Source of the DNA: Acanthaster planci
Lineage: Eukaryota; Echinodermata; Asteroidea; Valvatida; Acanthasteridae
Reading direction: 5' to 3'
Assembly: GCF_001949145.1 (NCBI RefSeq)
Contig: NW_019091415.1
Location: 66,787 to 130,786, forward strand
Length of the DNA: 64,000 bases
Shown piece after piece: positions 1-13,299 of the stretch; position 1 is the first letter of the stretch, and every line of letters starts with the position of its first letter. Under the pieces are notes generated by a model that worked only from the letters and a program-made list of their open reading frames with translations, did no database searches and was not told the origin of the DNA. A program made the translations under genes and the position numbers.

Positions 1-556
1 ACACCAGCTATGATTTATTGATAGTCAAAGTTCATTCGCCCACCACGTGGCATACGAGATGGTCGCTGAAGAAGCACAATGTCATGAAGGAATACATGTA
101 TTGCGATTGGATAGATGTCTTGCAAGATGTACGTCATGAAAACGCACAGTCTCATTGGTGGGTACGCTAGATCTTTTGCAGCAATATAAATAATTCAGTG
201 TAGGACAATTAGTTGGACTCTTTGAGATGTGAGAGTAGTCAAGCGAACTTGTTTGACCGTATTTGATCAGAATTGGGAAGGGAAATTTTGTTTTGACGTT
301 TTTGCAATCAACGTAAAAAATCACTGATCTTTTAACCATGCTTTACGTTTGTCATGACTACAGGAAACTGGCAAATGATGTCCGTGTATCGCATTGTAAG
401 AGTGCGTGATGCATCTGGAGGGGCGGGTGATTAGCCTCTTGCTGCGTCTGGAAATTTTGTGGGAACACCCTTGTTTCGAATATGAGCAGTACATACATGA
501 ACACAGAAAACACAAATATACACATGAGATCACTTTGTGTGAATGAACCTGCAGAA
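1..556. repeat. Dispersed repeat, partner of the copy inside the hAT element at 15.1 kb
   Basis: This stretch runs in parallel with about 15120-15680, sharing long near-identical blocks such as CGCACAGTCTCATTGG and ATGAACACAGAAAACACAAA. The left edge is cut by the window start. Because the 15.1 kb copy lies inside a hAT-type element with an 8-bp target duplication, this is probably the inner part of a second, older copy of that element. Similarity ends near the shared GAACCTGCAG. No coding region is visible on either strand. Confidence 0.7.
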
Positions 557-2335
557 ACATTTGTGATGGCAGTGGTTTTTTCTGACTTGCAACTGTAGAG
601 CTGCAGTCGTATTTGATGTAAATGTAGTGGAATGTTCACAACCCTTTTTGGCAGGAATTGTACACTGACTGACTGCCGCATTTCCCTCACACCTTCTTTG
701 CCAACACGTACGCAAAATTTTGAAGTCGAACTCACTTATCTCAGGCAAAATATCGCTACAAACTTTTCATGACGTCGTATTCGCTTCTTTTCATGTTCAC
801 CTAAAGGCCAGCCTTTTCACTTTTATGGGTGTTTATTAAATTTGCTCTTTCCTCTTGCCCTTCACCAAAAACGTACCCAATGGCCAATTGACCATGTAGG
901 TGTACATCTATTAATAAAGAAACATACGAGACAAATATACCCGCTTTATTCACCACTTGAACATGTACATATTCTATAGACTGTTAAGTCTAAAGAGTCA
1001 CTTTTAGCGCTTCTCAAAGTAGCTCCGGGATGATGACCTGGAGGTTGCTGGCACAGTCGGAAAAAAAAAGACACATGGGGGCTATATACGATCATAAACT
1101 TGGGGATAATTTGAATTTTACCCAAAAACATAGTAACAAGAGACACAAAAATCTAAAGCAGAAAACGGGTTTGCTGTCATTAAGCATTTGGGGGAAAAAA
1201 TGCTTCTTTGAGAGGCTAAGATGTGCAAGATTTCTGAAATGCATGCTCAGTATTTGTTTTCAGATTGAAAGACTTCATTCTGAACTTAACCTACCCCTTT
1301 TACTAGAAAACTTGCGCAAAAATGACCAATAATAGAGGGATCCCAATACAATACTTTTAACATCGATCTGCACACTTCCGCGTTTAAAAACGAGACTGTA
1401 TGTGTCAGCTTCAATTCTTAATACGATCAGACGATTGAAAGTAAGAAGTCAAAGACACAAAATACATAAAGGTTTGTTAAATGCAGACTTCAGGCTGCAA
1501 ATTTTTGTGGAAGAGTCTTTTCAGGATGACTGGACATGTAAAATCAAAAGAAAAAATAACGACAATTTACCGCGAAGTAACGTACCTGCGATGGTCGTGT
1601 ATCTTGTGCAGTGGGCGTGGTTTAAACTGAAGTGGCATCCCACTTATGAACCGGACACTGCATGTACTGTGTGGACTCCACGTTCAACGCAGGGAGCCAC
1701 AGTTTTGATGCAGACGGCGCTAATGTGAAATCCCTCTATTATCATATTTTCTTTGACAAAAAAGAATTCTAGTTACCTCTTGTGTATTTACGTATTTACA
1801 GGGCTCGGCCTTCGTGGTCGCCCGCTCAGCAAATGCAAATGAAAACTCGGGCCGACAACCCTAAAATCTTTTATCAGTAGTCCAGCCAGTGAGTTAAAAA
1901 TGTCGTACCCAGACATTCCAAGAACCCTGTGGCCTTTTTCTTTCCATCGAATAAACAGTATCTTGACCGCAGGACAGGTAGACATTCCCCTGGTCCAGTG
2001 CTAGCGCACAATGGGTTGACTGGACGAAATAAACAATAGCCGCACCGGCTGTACTAAGTAGGCATGTACCATTTTCGTTGTGGAGTTGACCTGTACTTCA
2101 TTTTTTTCGTGCTGAAGTATAGATAATTAACACGGCTGGCCGGTGCGGAGTCATTGTAATTGTACATGTACAGTAAGTGCATCCAGTACAGCTGCGTGTA
2201 CATGGGCCTTCTTATCTTGCTATCATATTTAAATTATTTTTTAATCAATGTTGACCGTGATGTGGCGATTTCTTCCCAGTGTCTCAGACCCGAGCGCTGG
2301 CTCATGCAAGAAAATGAAACGAGAGCGAGACCAAG
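557..2335. other. No recognisable gene
   Basis: Short open frames occur here, the longest about 108 codons at 1402-1728, but none shows a domain, codon pattern or splice context I recognise. The stretch is A+T-rich with scattered TACATGTA words. It is probably old repeat-derived DNA. Confidence 0.5.
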
Positions 2336-2339
2336 AAAA

Positions 2340-2815
2340 TGAAAAAGCAAGCATCGGCAGTCATACAGAAAAGAGTGGGAAGTTGAGTTCAAGTGGCTAG
2401 TCTTTGACAAAGAGGAAGGGCTGATGTTCAGCAAGACATGCCGAAACACAAAAGTAACAGCGAGTAGCAGGAAAAAACAAAATGTTTTCCACAAGGTCAG
2501 CGATACTTTCAAGATGGAATCGATCAAAGCACACCAAACAAATGAAAATCACCGTCTTGCGGAAGCCAGACAAAAATGCAAGAAAAGCAGCCCCGGGCAC
2601 CAGTCCAGCGGGAATCATGGTGAAGGAAATGAATGTCGCGGCAGTCGATCGCTTCAAACATTTTTTTCGAAATGCACATGCCCTGGCCCTTCACTGCTGA
2701 CCTTATACCAAGTACCAATGGTTAGCCGAATTGGATTCCGACAAAGGAGTAGACATCGGTTCTGTGTACCACACCAACAAGTCAGTGTGAATATTCGTGC
2801 ATTACATTGCAGAGG
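2340..2815 (+). pseudogene. ZNF862/KIAA1586-like hAT relative, N-terminal zinc-finger exon, decayed
   Basis: The plus strand encodes a peptide with WLVFDKEEGLMFSKTCRN, followed by a KAHQTNENHRLA segment. This is the layout of the TTF/BED-like finger that begins ZNF862- and KIAA1586-like proteins, a hAT-transposase-derived family. A frameshift near 2570 moves the frame to the one encoding DRFKHFFRNAHALA. That frame then meets a TGA, continues with LAELDSDKGVDIGS (the usual spacer of the family), and meets a second TGA. A possible donor (AGAG|GTATG) lies near 2815. The stops and frameshift show it cannot make the full protein. The transposase core follows at 3.7-5.0 kb. Confidence 0.7.
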
Positions 2816-2859
2816 TATGTTTTATTATCATTTCCTATCATTTAATTTCATTTAGGTCG

Positions 2860-3700
2860 GATACAATTTTGACGGCTTTGCCACATAATAAACAATCAGC
2901 AGGGCTAGTCGTTCATGTACATGTAGGCCAACACGTTCAGTCACTCGCATGCTGCAAATAACTGTAACGCACACAAGAAAGTACACGTACTGTACAACAG
3001 GCCGAGCACGTGTAGTAAGTGCAAACAATACATGTACCGTATGTGAGTGCAAAACTGCATGGAGCGCATTGGCACAGCCACGTTATACATGACATTGTAC
3101 TTAGGCTGTCCTGCCGCCGAAAAAAAAAAGGAAAGCCACTCTTGATCATGTGCACTGACAACATAATGGAGTTCTAACCTCTGAAAGTGAGTCAGTAGCA
3201 CCACATGCAATTACATGAACGTAGTGAAGTTTAATAGTGAACATTACGCATGATCGAGTCTTGGTGATTTTTACCTGAAGCTTGGTTATGATTGTCTTGG
3301 CTTCCTTATGTAGATACAGCCTTGCTCTACAATCTCATTGAATGATAATGAATTAGACAAAAATTCCATAATGTTCCGCCATGGAACTTAAAAATTTTTT
3401 TGAAGAATTTCTAAAATTGTCAGGCTTACCTTACTCAGTAGTCACTAAGGAAGAGTTGAGAAGCACAAGAAAGTAAATTATTTCTGATGAAAGAGTAAAT
3501 TTTCAATAGATTTCAAGTGACGTAGAGACTTAGCAGAACTTGTGCATGTTTCATGGCATATCACACTTAAGTCTGCCAGTTCCAACTTCCATGTAGTGAG
3601 TGGCAGAACATTGTGGAAGTTCCGTGAATTATGTTACTTTTGTGTACCATCTAATGTCTGTGTACCTGTATGTATGCCGTTATGTTAATATTTCCTCGTT
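2860..3700. other. Intron-like stretch between hAT-relic exons
   Basis: No coding similarity is seen between the finger exon and the transposase core exon. The 3' end has a pyrimidine-rich acceptor (TTTTTAACAG) at 3722, so this fits a former intron of the hAT-derived gene. Confidence 0.4.
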
Positions 3701-3722
3701 TTCCATTTAATGTTTTTAACAG

Positions 3723-4985
3723 GTTGAATGTCTGGCACTAAAGCACGATATTGAGAAGACAAATTTCATCTCGTTAATCGCAGATGGTATCACTGCTTTG
3801 TCCATCACTGAGGCAGACATACTGTTTGTTCCGTACACAGTTGATGGAACAGTGAACACTCGTTTTGTTGGTGTGTGAACAGTGAGCAAAGCTGATGCAC
3901 CATCCATTACCAATGCTATAGTCAATGGACTTCAGAAACACCTGCAAATCGATGAGAAATTCTTGAGAAAGAACTAGTTGGTTTTGGGTCTGATGGTGCT
4001 GCAGTCATGACTGGATGCAATAATGGAGTTACAACCCAGCTGAAGAGATACCGTCCCGTCATTCAAGCAGTTAACTGTACAGCTCATAGGCTGAAACTTG
4101 CCTTCAAAGATGCGCTGAAACCAGTTGCACTGTACACCACACTGCATAATTTGCTGCTTAATCTGTACTTATTCTATAGGGACAGCGGTAAAAACAAAAG
4201 TGGGCTAAAGCTAGCTGCAGAGGCTATGCAGGAGACAGCTGCCAATCCCATAAGAGCAGGTGGAACCAGATGGCTTCCTCATCTTCAGAGAGCCCTGCAA
4301 AAGATGCTGAAGGGATACATGTCTCTTGTGACTCACCTGAGACGGGTACATGTAATTTACATTTTGAAAGCTACGCTACATGAAATAAAATTATTTAACT
4401 TTCCTGGGAAAAATTTAAATTTTATACCCTTCTAGGATGAAGCTGAACCCGGGATGTCAGTTGATGCAAAGGGAAAAGCTTAACACTATGGCAAGTTGCT
4501 GCATCGTCAGGACTTATTGAAGTTTTCTCACTTCATGGTTGATGTTGTGACTGTTCTGTGCAAGATTTCACTAACTGCCCAAAGGGTTGATGCTACTGTG
4601 GCAGATGTACAGTAGCTGCCTCAATCGATGCTGCTGTTGAGACACTTTAGAAATACAGGAGAAGGTAACATCTGAAAGATTTATCTACAAAGCACTTAAT
4701 TAATTTGTAGGAAATATTTATTTATTAATTATTTCTTTTCATTTCCATTTTTTGTTCAGAATGACAACACTAAACTTGCTGAGTCTTGGAGATGAAACCC
4801 TTTTCAAGGATGAAGCCATGACTGGAAGCAGTGACATCAGCTCGGCAATCGCAAATGTGTTGGATGCTATTGTCAGCGGCCTTGAGGGCAGATTTAAGGA
4901 CATGAAAGATGGTGTGCTGTCAAGCTTCAAGATTGCAAGTTTTGGCCTGTGGAGGCATCATCAAGTGACAGTGAATACTGAACCT
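3723..4985 (+). pseudogene. ZNF862-like hAT transposase core, decayed, with two short introns
   Basis: Three consecutive coding blocks match the catalytic core of ZNF862-like hAT proteins. Block one (3723-4345) contains FISLIADGITALSITEAD and then GSDGAAVMTGCNNGV and CTAHRLKLAFKDAL, the DDE/RNase-H-fold region. Block two (4436-4664) contains LLKFSHFMVDVVTVLCKISL. Block three (4760-4985) ends in LEGRFKDMKDG and FGLWR. Intervals 4346-4435 and 4665-4759 begin with GT and end with AG and break the protein at sensible places, so they look like short introns. In-frame stops at about 3877 and 3976, a frameshift before the GSDG motif, and a TAG at 4612 show that it is dead. Host-domesticated relatives exist, but this copy is not intact. 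Confidence 0.8.
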
Positions 4986-5046
4986 CGGTAGAGTGTCGCT
5001 TATTTATAATCATATTTGCATTTTCAAATTAAAATTCATTCATTAC

Positions 5047-6480
5047 TTTAAATTTGGGCAGTTCCACGGAAACATCAACCTCTGGGCCAAAATTTCAAAC
5101 TGGTCCAAATGTGACAAATTATATATCATTTTGAAGCTAATGGTGTATACTTTCATGAAATATACTTCATTTCTAACAACATTCAAGAATTTGGCTTTTA
5201 TATGATACTGAAAATTTGGTTTTAAATACTGAGAAATTAGGGAAAATATTTCCCCTCTGAAAGATTTTCCGTTTTTTAGCCTCATAATTGTTTTTGTTCC
5301 AGTTTTGTTACAGTTTGAAGAGTGCCCCAATAAGTAAACAATGACAGAAATGAATTTTCATTTTCCTTTTGAAATTTTATGTAATGTCTTATTTTATAAC
5401 ACTTGACATAGTTTTTTTATCCCCTCAGTGCACCCTTGAGCAAAAGACTGCCAAATTTACAACACAAAGCGCAATGAGTTCCTTCTTTCTAGATATCAGC
5501 TTAACTCCCTAAATTATTTTTTCAAATACTCAAAAATTGTGGAATCAGATGTGTACGTCTGACACCTTGTACGTTCGACACTGTAAGAACCATGCATTGC
5601 TGACAATGCAATGCTTTTACACTGTACAGAAACCACTACCACCTCATTTGCATACATGGAAATGAGGCCCCAACATTTTGTACAAGTACCAAATAGGCGT
5701 CACTGTTTTTTTTACTAATTTGCATAAATTTGACTATTTGGATATACAAATCCTAATACGGTTATAATTAGGCACCAAAGCCATTCCACATGTGTCATGT
5801 GTAGACAAACGTGCTTTGCATGTATTCAGAAGTACATGTAAGTCATGTCAAAATGAGCTTTGATGAAGTAAGTCATGTCAGTGTGAGGTTTGATGAAGAC
5901 AAGTTTTAGGTGTTGTGTACATGTACATGTAATCCACATCAAGAAAGAAGAATTGTCAAAGACTAAATAAAGGTGTGCTCTTTTATACCTTTGTTCAAGG
6001 TACATGTAAAATCAATTGGCTTCACTTTGTGTTGCTTGAGGATTTAAAGGGGGTGTTCCACTTGTATATTCTTTCCATGGCATATACACGTACAGTATCT
6101 ATCATGAAACATACAATGTAAGACTGCAGTTTTAAAAGCATTATGCCCTTAGTCTTAAATTTCAGTGAAAAGGATAATCTCTGTTTCATTGAATGCCCCA
6201 TCATCCAATTCCTTTCTAGTTGCTATTGATGATTTTTGTATGGCTTGACATTTTCTTTTGGTTTGGAAAGTTTACTAAAACCTTCATGAAGGTAGAAAAA
6301 TGAGACAAGCTTAAGTTTGAACTGATTACCTTCTATTCTGAAAAGTCAGTTCGGACGTGTATGACACCAACAAATGTACGTCCGACACCAATATAATAAA
6401 TGCTTTATCTTTATCTGAAAGTCACAACAAGAAAAAAATGTGTCTTGCCTTGAAGTTTAGTAACAATAAACTGCCTCATT
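5047..6480. repeat. Dispersed repeat copy A (paired with 47.6-49.7 kb)
   Basis: This segment is collinear with 47590-49400 over most of its length, for example the shared block AACAACATTCAAGAATTTGG and the block around ATTTTCATTTTCCTTTTGAA. It begins directly after the last hAT-transposase block, so it may be the 3' non-coding part of that element. It carries several copies of a 13-bp word close to TACGTCCGACACC at 5554, 5570 and 6377, plus a damaged one near 6358. It is non-coding. Confidence 0.8.
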
Positions 6481-6629
6481 AAATGTTCTTTACGTGAGTG
6501 AACTTCTACGCGGTCGCTGCAGTTCCTAGCAACAAAGCTTAACACGGTGACCGCATGCGGTTAAACTGCGGCGACGTTTTGGACAAGCCCCCTTACAGAT
6601 CATGAGCATGATAAAAATGGAGTTTTCAA

Positions 6630-7460
6630 TTTGTTAATGCCCAGTGTTGGAATTGATTCGGATGATAAGTGATCATAATTATGCCTTAAAAGAGTAAGCC
6701 TGCTGTTTTAAAGAATGCAAAAAATATTTAAATGCTGCTCTTTGTTAGCTGGCAAACTTTTGTCAGGAAAAACCTTACCCATGTTCTATACAATCTCTAC
6801 TTGTACTATTTGGATAATTAAATACTTCTTGCCCTCATTACTGTCCTTCCTGTAAACCCTAACCTATTTTTTAACCTATAGATTCTCAATTACATTTAAG
6901 ACCTTCTGAAAATATCTGAAAAATTTTCAACCCCAAATACATGTAAGCGTGTCATATCAATGAATTCATATCAGGAGTCAAGTGTTAAATCACATGCACA
7001 GTCGCATTGACATCATAATGTCTATTTTGATTGTTCATCAGTCTTTCCGTAAACTGCGTACCACATATTTCACTTGAATGAAATCTTGTGATTTCTGAGA
7101 TGTTCCGGCGACTAATACTTCATCAAATAGGACCAAATTCTATTCTATCCTACTTTTAAATTTTTCTTGTAGAAAGTGTGATTATGGCAGTGGCAAACAA
7201 GAAACTAAGGAGATGTACAGTTTCCTCTGTCACTAGTGGAAACACTGGCAGTGTGTAAGAAGAGTTTTAGTTTCAGTTTCTTTCAAATTTCTTCTATCTC
7301 AAGTTTCGCATAGCAATGTGCTTAGCATTGAGCCTCTTTGATACGGTAATATTTCACAATATTTTGATATGATGTTGGTATCAGATATTGTATCGTTCAT
7401 AAAAACTCGTATCAGGATATCGTGTAAATCGATATGCCGAAAAGTATCGTGAAAAACGAT
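6630..7460 (+). repeat. hAT-like non-autonomous repeat, family C, forward copy
   Basis: This copy is the inverse of 25640-26400. Shared landmarks in the same order are TTGGAATTGATTC, GATCATAATTATGC, AAAACCTTACCCAT, TTGTGATTTCTGAGA and GGAAACACTGGCAGTGT, then an A+T-rich GATATC-type end (ATATCGTGTAAATCGATAT near 7420). GATATC/GCGATAT-rich ends are common in hAT MITEs. No target duplication was resolved. Confidence 0.7.
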
Positions 7461-10400
7461 GTACTGTACGTGCACACAGAGAAGTCAATGCACCGCATTA
7501 GTCGAATTAGTCTGGTTCCTTGAACAACTACCCTTCCGACTTATGGACTTGTGGCCGGGAATCAGTCTACTTTTGAACATTCAGGCGGTGCAGAAATAGA
7601 GGGCGCTGTTTTAAAAATTTTGAGAAAAAAATGGAAAAACAACATTGATGGGCAGGTTCAAAATCAACGCGAGCACTGACCAGAGACCGACTTTTTAAAG
7701 TTTTTTATTTACACTTATTTCTTGGGACTGAATCTCAACAATGTGAATTTGGAGTGAATATCTAATTTGCAATGAATTTACCGTGAAACTTGTTTTCATG
7801 GCGATGTCTGGGCAGATTATCTGTTGAAATCACCATGAAATAATCCCCTGCCTGACCCGGTGAGGACACGCTGGGCTTCAGTAAAAACACCGTGAAAACA
7901 CAGTGCGGCCTCCCGAGATGCCCAGCTAATTAACTTTGCGGTTGCCTTAATCTGTTGATCAGTTCCCAGGTTTTATGGGCCTAATCCCTCATAAAAGGTG
8001 TACGCTTGCCTGTCAATCTTAATTGCATGGCTAAGTGGACATTTCAATGAGTCCAAAGTTTCTTAAGAAGTGGATACTCATTAAACTCAGATGAGTTAGA
8101 TCCAGGCAAGAGCTACGGCAGCACTGTATCATCTTGGGCGTAAGGCTGCTAAAGGTTTTCATGAAATTTTGGCACATCCAAAATAACCGCGTCAAACAGC
8201 CGAAATATGCTTAGAAAGTTCCTGGAAAATGGTATTAAAATATAAACCTCAGTTTTGTCCACTCAGTGGCACTTGCCTGTTGCAGCTCGGTATGGGCAAT
8301 GTAATACCCCCCAGGTTACGAAACAACATGAATGACATTGCATGAGATACGGCCGCTCGCTCACACAACCTTTTGACCACATTTCCCTTCACTGTTTTAA
8401 TCACCTACAGTAACGGCATAGTATACTGGTACTCATCACTGGAAATGTACCAATAACATACCCAGAACCAGTTAAAAGCCAACTACTGGATGAATCATGC
8501 AGCTGATTGCGCTAAAGACAGGATCATGTGATCACAAGGGCGGAAGAACCATGTGGTGTAAAACCTGTTATGCAGCATAGTTAGAAATGATCCAAAAAAT
8601 CAAATTCTTAAATTACCAATAAATCTGTGAGTCCAAAAATGAAACTTGTGCCCATTCTTGTGAATTTTGTAAGATAGATTTTCAGGTGCCCTGCTTGTGT
8701 TTGTGTAGGCACACTACCACAGTACATGTACGTGTCATTCAAGCACGCGTTTGTCTGTACATGCACTTATACTTTTATAGTCCCAGCAGTTCACGCCTGT
8801 GCATTCCTTCTCCGCGCCAGTGCATTCGTTTTGCTTTTCGTGTCTTTGATTAAATTTTGATTGAAAGGCCCCTATCTTTGGTCTGCAGTGGCCTAAGGGG
8901 GTGAAGGGAACAGGAAACTTTCCACGTACGTTGCGTTGTTTTCCCCAAAGTTTTCTCAAACAGCTTACAGCTGTGATTTGGACATCACGCACAGCACACA
9001 AACTGCATCTACACATACCTCGACATTCTGACTGCTACTGCATGCCCATTCATGGACAGTCTAATCGCTGATTTTCCCAATAACCATGTGACCACAGAAA
9101 GTGACATGTCATTAGAAAACCCAACTAAAAATATATCCAATACATCACGCCAAACGCAATGGGCAAAAAGACTGGATTTGCTAAACGAAGACACACTTAC
9201 AATTTAAGCAGCTGATTTTATTTAATGGTAGAAAGAGAAATTTAAGTAACAAAATACTACATGTAGTATCTCTGTGTTAATTATTGTGTCCAAAACTACA
9301 CGAGATTAAATAAAAAGTGCAAAAATAATCACCCCATGAAAGCCACGCAGGAGCGGCTAACCATGGTGAGCATGTGCTCGTGATCGCACTGCATGGATAA
9401 GGTGTGGGTGTCTGCACTCTGTGTGATCGCAAAAACATCTATTGGTGGGCCAGGCCAGCCGGCCGGCCAGTCGCAGCGAGGCAGCCTTGCGATGCGGTTT
9501 GTATGCGTTGATTTTTACAGAATCTGATTTTCCAAGGTAAAGGACACTGTAACCAGAATCATTTTAAATGATTTATATGGTTCTCGGGGCCGAAAAACGT
9601 TAGCGTTATATCCCCAAAAGTGTTGTAAATGGGAGCAGTATAACCACATCAAAAAGTAAACAGCAAATGGGTATGCAATTGGGGAACTTCATCAGAAAAT
9701 AGAGCATTAAATCGGTACGAGTGTTACATCAGGGAGCGCTATAACGGCAATGTAGATGTAAGTACGTAATCATGGAGCCATAGGTCTGGAAGCTTGTAGC
9801 AGATGAGCACACTGCCGATCGTATATTCACTGCTAGTGTTAAAATCTGTGTGCAGTAGGGGGTTTGAGGAATGGGACACTGGTTATGTCACTTTTCTGGC
9901 ATCCAAACTCCAATAACTCTTCACAACAAACCGCAATTCCATCCAATGATCCATGCTTCAAGTCAAACAAACCCATTCACAATCTGATTGGGTACTTCTA
10001 CATCTCCATTCTGTGGCGACAGTGGAACTTTTTAGTTGCTGACTCCACTGAAATTTGTTCAGATCATGGACCTTCAACTCAGATTCCGTGATCATACAGT
10101 TTACCATGGTAAAAAAGGATCGGTCGATCAAATGGATGTAAGCGATTGAGGTCTAAAGTTTGAAGGCAAGAGATTTGCTGCAGTGGCAGTGCCGAGCGAT
10201 GTGCTAAACTGTACAGAACAAAACATTTTATTTTTAATTACCGTGAGCAGATCCACCTCACTCATGATATATAAAACAGTGATGCACAAAGGGTGGTCAT
10301 TACTTTGGGTACCGTATAATCTGAGGCAGCATCGACATTCTTTATTGAAGTACATCGGTGCATGCTGGTTGCATGGGCCGATGAGGCCGTCAGCCACACT

Positions 10401-10630
10401 TATCCGCCGTCAATTAGACTGTTAATCTGTGGGTTTTAGCACCGCCACAGGTGGGAAGCTGGATCAGCCAAACCGTTATGAATAACAATAAAGTGCCTCG
10501 CCTCCTGGAAGCTCATGTAAAAACACCGGGAAACTACAATGAGCTAGTCCCCGCCAAGCAGGCTCATTTTGCACCGTGAAAAAGGGCTTACTTTGCATGT
10601 AAGAAAGTTTCACAGTGAATAAGTGTAAAC
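7461..10630. other. No recognisable gene; probable repeat remnants
   Basis: I see no convincing coding region. The sequence around 7720-7930 (GAATCTCAACAATGTGAA and an ACCGTGAAAACAC word) is loosely inverted relative to 10490-10660, which lies directly upstream of the ZBED-type relic. The stretch may therefore be the body of that decayed hAT element. Scattered short ORFs, such as the minus-strand one at 8735-9016, carry no motif. Confidence 0.4.
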
Positions 10631-10639
10631 TATATTTTC

Positions 10640-11040
10640 ACAGTGTTGAGATTCATAGTGAGAGGAGGAAGAGATCACAGCCACCATCAAGCCCAGTGTC
10701 ATGGCCAAAATGGAAGCCAAGTATGACCGTGATTCTACCCAGCAAGTGATGCGGATCTCTGCATTGTTGGATCCATGTTATCACAGGGATCCCATTGAAA
10801 AACAAAATCTGCAACACACAAAGGATCAGGTTATCCAAGAGACTGCCAATCTGGAAGCGCATCACATGCTCAACCACCACCAGAGAAGAAACGCCACACA
10901 CTGGGGAGCATCCTAGGCAAAGCCGCAGTGAGCCCAACACCAGAAAAATTTTCCGCTCTTGGCAAGACTGGCCAAGATTTAGAAAGTAACGTTTTTAATG
11001 CCTACATTTCACGGAAAGCTTCCGCCAGTATGCTTTGGAA
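10640..11040 (+). pseudogene. ZBED-type hAT transposase C-terminal fragment
   Basis: A plus-strand frame from about 10655 reads EEEITATIKPSV, then MRISALLDPCYHRD and KDQVIQETANLEAHH. LLDP.. after a region of acidic helix is the hallmark segment before the dimerisation domain in ZBED-like hAT transposases. Past the stop at 10914 a shifted frame continues with SPTPEKFSALGKTGQDLES, consistent with a one-base frameshift. No hAT dimerisation motif follows. It is a short dead remnant. Confidence 0.55.
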
Positions 11041-12095
11041 AGCCAGTGAGGTTCTACAATAAATTGTTTTCTTTTCTTCCCATGATTGAATATATTTTCC
11101 GACCTTAATCACTCTCTCAAAGCACATGGGAAAAATTAAGTCAATCTAAAACTCAATAATATCTAACTAACAAAGTGTTTTTTTGACAGCGTCAATATGA
11201 AAGAAAAATGGGGCTTAAAGTAAAAAGGAGGGCTACCGACAAAGTATCAATGGACGCTAATGAAGTCAAAGAATGCTAGAGATACAGGCATGAACTGCCA
11301 AGGCTTAAATGCCCGTGGCTTTATGAACCGCACTCATCCATCATATTGACCACAAAGAGATCGGAGCAGTGGTTAGTCTGCAAACATCGCGCATTCACTA
11401 GTTTGCTGACTTACGGACCTAAAAAATTAGCATTACAAAGCCCATTATGGACAATCGGTTACTAAGGGCTAACTTTTGTCCGCAAGCTCCGCGGAGTTCA
11501 CAGACGATAAATTTTGACAAGAACCCCTAATAGAAAACAAAATGCTTGAAATAATTAAAACCCATGTTGAAATAACATTCTTTGAACCCAAAATTAAATA
11601 ATAACCCTAATTTAATAACCCTAGTTTCAGAGAAAAATTTCGAGTGCAAATTTGAAAGCAATGCTTGTGTTCAACGGAGCCTCAAGCAGTTGGGGCATCT
11701 GCCATTTTCTGCTGAGGGTTTGTTTGGCACAGACACTGAGTTCGCAGTGTTTCTTTTTTGCCCTAATGGACATACAATTTGTATCTAACTACGCCATGAT
11801 TCAGTTGAGTACCACCACTAAAGTTAGACGTTCATGGGGCAGGTTTATATCAACGAAGAACGACTACCGGAGGTACATGTAGATTGAGTGGTGTCAAGCG
11901 AGTGACTCAGCTAACTTGTCCTCCAGCACAAAGCGACAGTGGTGTCAGTCAGACATGGGCCAAGACCCGCTTCTGGGCCACCGGCAAAGGAAAGGGCAAA
12001 ACAGATGAAGGAGAGCACGCGCCAGGGACTTTCCATGCGGAGCACCAAGGAGAAGTAGGACGCGATGAGCCACGGCTGACAGAACTGTACCGTCA
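11041..12095. other. No recognisable gene
   Basis: Two overlapping plus-strand frames at 11582-11882 have no recognisable motif. From about 11884 the base composition becomes more G+C-rich and joins the DIRS-like ORF1 region that follows. Confidence 0.4.
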
Positions 12096-13290
12096 TTGGT
12101 ATCGGTACCTTCGGAGGTCATGGAAAATTTGGCGGGGAGTAACACCGAACTTGTGCCGAGAGGTTTGGAAACAGGTCAGGCAAACGATGTTGCCGATCTT
12201 TCACATAGAATTCAAGTAGGTTCATCAAGTTCTGGCAACGATGCTCAAACGTCAGGGGCAGCACAGACAAGCATGCCATTAGTCACTTCTTCGGCCCAGC
12301 GTACCAGTACCTCAACATACATGTACCACATTTGGGGCAATTGGAGGCGAGCGGCTACATACCAGGGTCTACTACAGTACAGACCAGAGCCGCTGGCCCG
12401 TGGAGTCTGACAGCTTTAAGGTGCCCCTTTAATGTCGGGTGAGTCAACCCCAGTACCACAAGGTGGCCACTGCCCTACTTCCAATGCAGTGGGAGTTAAA
12501 ATCTCCACCAATATATACATGTAGGGCAAGGGTTGGGGGTGTGCAGCACGAACGCATCCACTGCATGCCAGTTGGGCTTAATGCTGCATTTTTTCCTCAA
12601 CCATCAAAGCTAGGTTTGGTCACCTCAGGGAATTCATGCAGTAGTCAAATGAACCCAAGCTGAAAAGCTGTACTTTACCGCTTTCATATCATGTGATTCC
12701 GGCAAATGCAGGGGTTCACTCCCTCTCCATGCTCTCCACTCTTTCCAGTGGGTGACTTGCTGGGGGTCTCCCAGAATGTGCGAGAAAAATATGGTGAGGT
12801 AAATCTGTGGATCTGGGCATTCTGCTCAACAGGAAGGAGATGGGCAATTCAGTCAGAACAGCGATTTCACATTAGGGGTAGGACTCGGTGAGCAAGTTAA
12901 CTTACCCTTAGTGCAAAGGGGCCAGAATGAAATTTTGCATCTGGCAGAACAAAAACAGAAAATTTGGTCGATAGAGACTTGGACCCATGCGTTTCTCATT
13001 ATCAGCAGCATTAAAGCCAATCCCGACTACACACTATCCTTACTGAATTGGTAACACTTGGGTTTTTGCTTTGAATTGAACTAAAAAGGCACGTGTACCA
13101 GACCCTTTTGTAAATTCCACAAGTGCAGTGCATGAGGAGCAGCAGGCCATGGGAAAACAGCCTGAAAAAGAACCCTCACTTCCACATCAAAGCAACGTAA
13201 GCACAACCAAAGCCAAGGACAACTACAGCTTGAGAGAAAGAAGTACCAGTAGGCAACAGATGCCCCCTGCCGGCAACAGTAGGCAGTAGC
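12096..13290 (+). pseudogene. DIRS-like element, gag-like ORF1 region, decayed
   Basis: This region is placed upstream of a DIRS-type reverse transcriptase on the same strand. It opens with a Ser/Thr/Gln-rich segment (about 12096-12410), as DIRS ORF1 products often do. Around 12750-12860 a LLGVSQNVREK segment resembles the short conserved ORF1 block with an EKI.xGE pattern. Around 12960-13060, KIWSIETWTHAFLIISSIKA resembles the tryptophan-rich block that follows. Many stops and frame changes are present. The assignment rests mainly on position and weak motif likeness. Confidence 0.45.
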
Positions 13291-13299
13291 AGCCCATAC

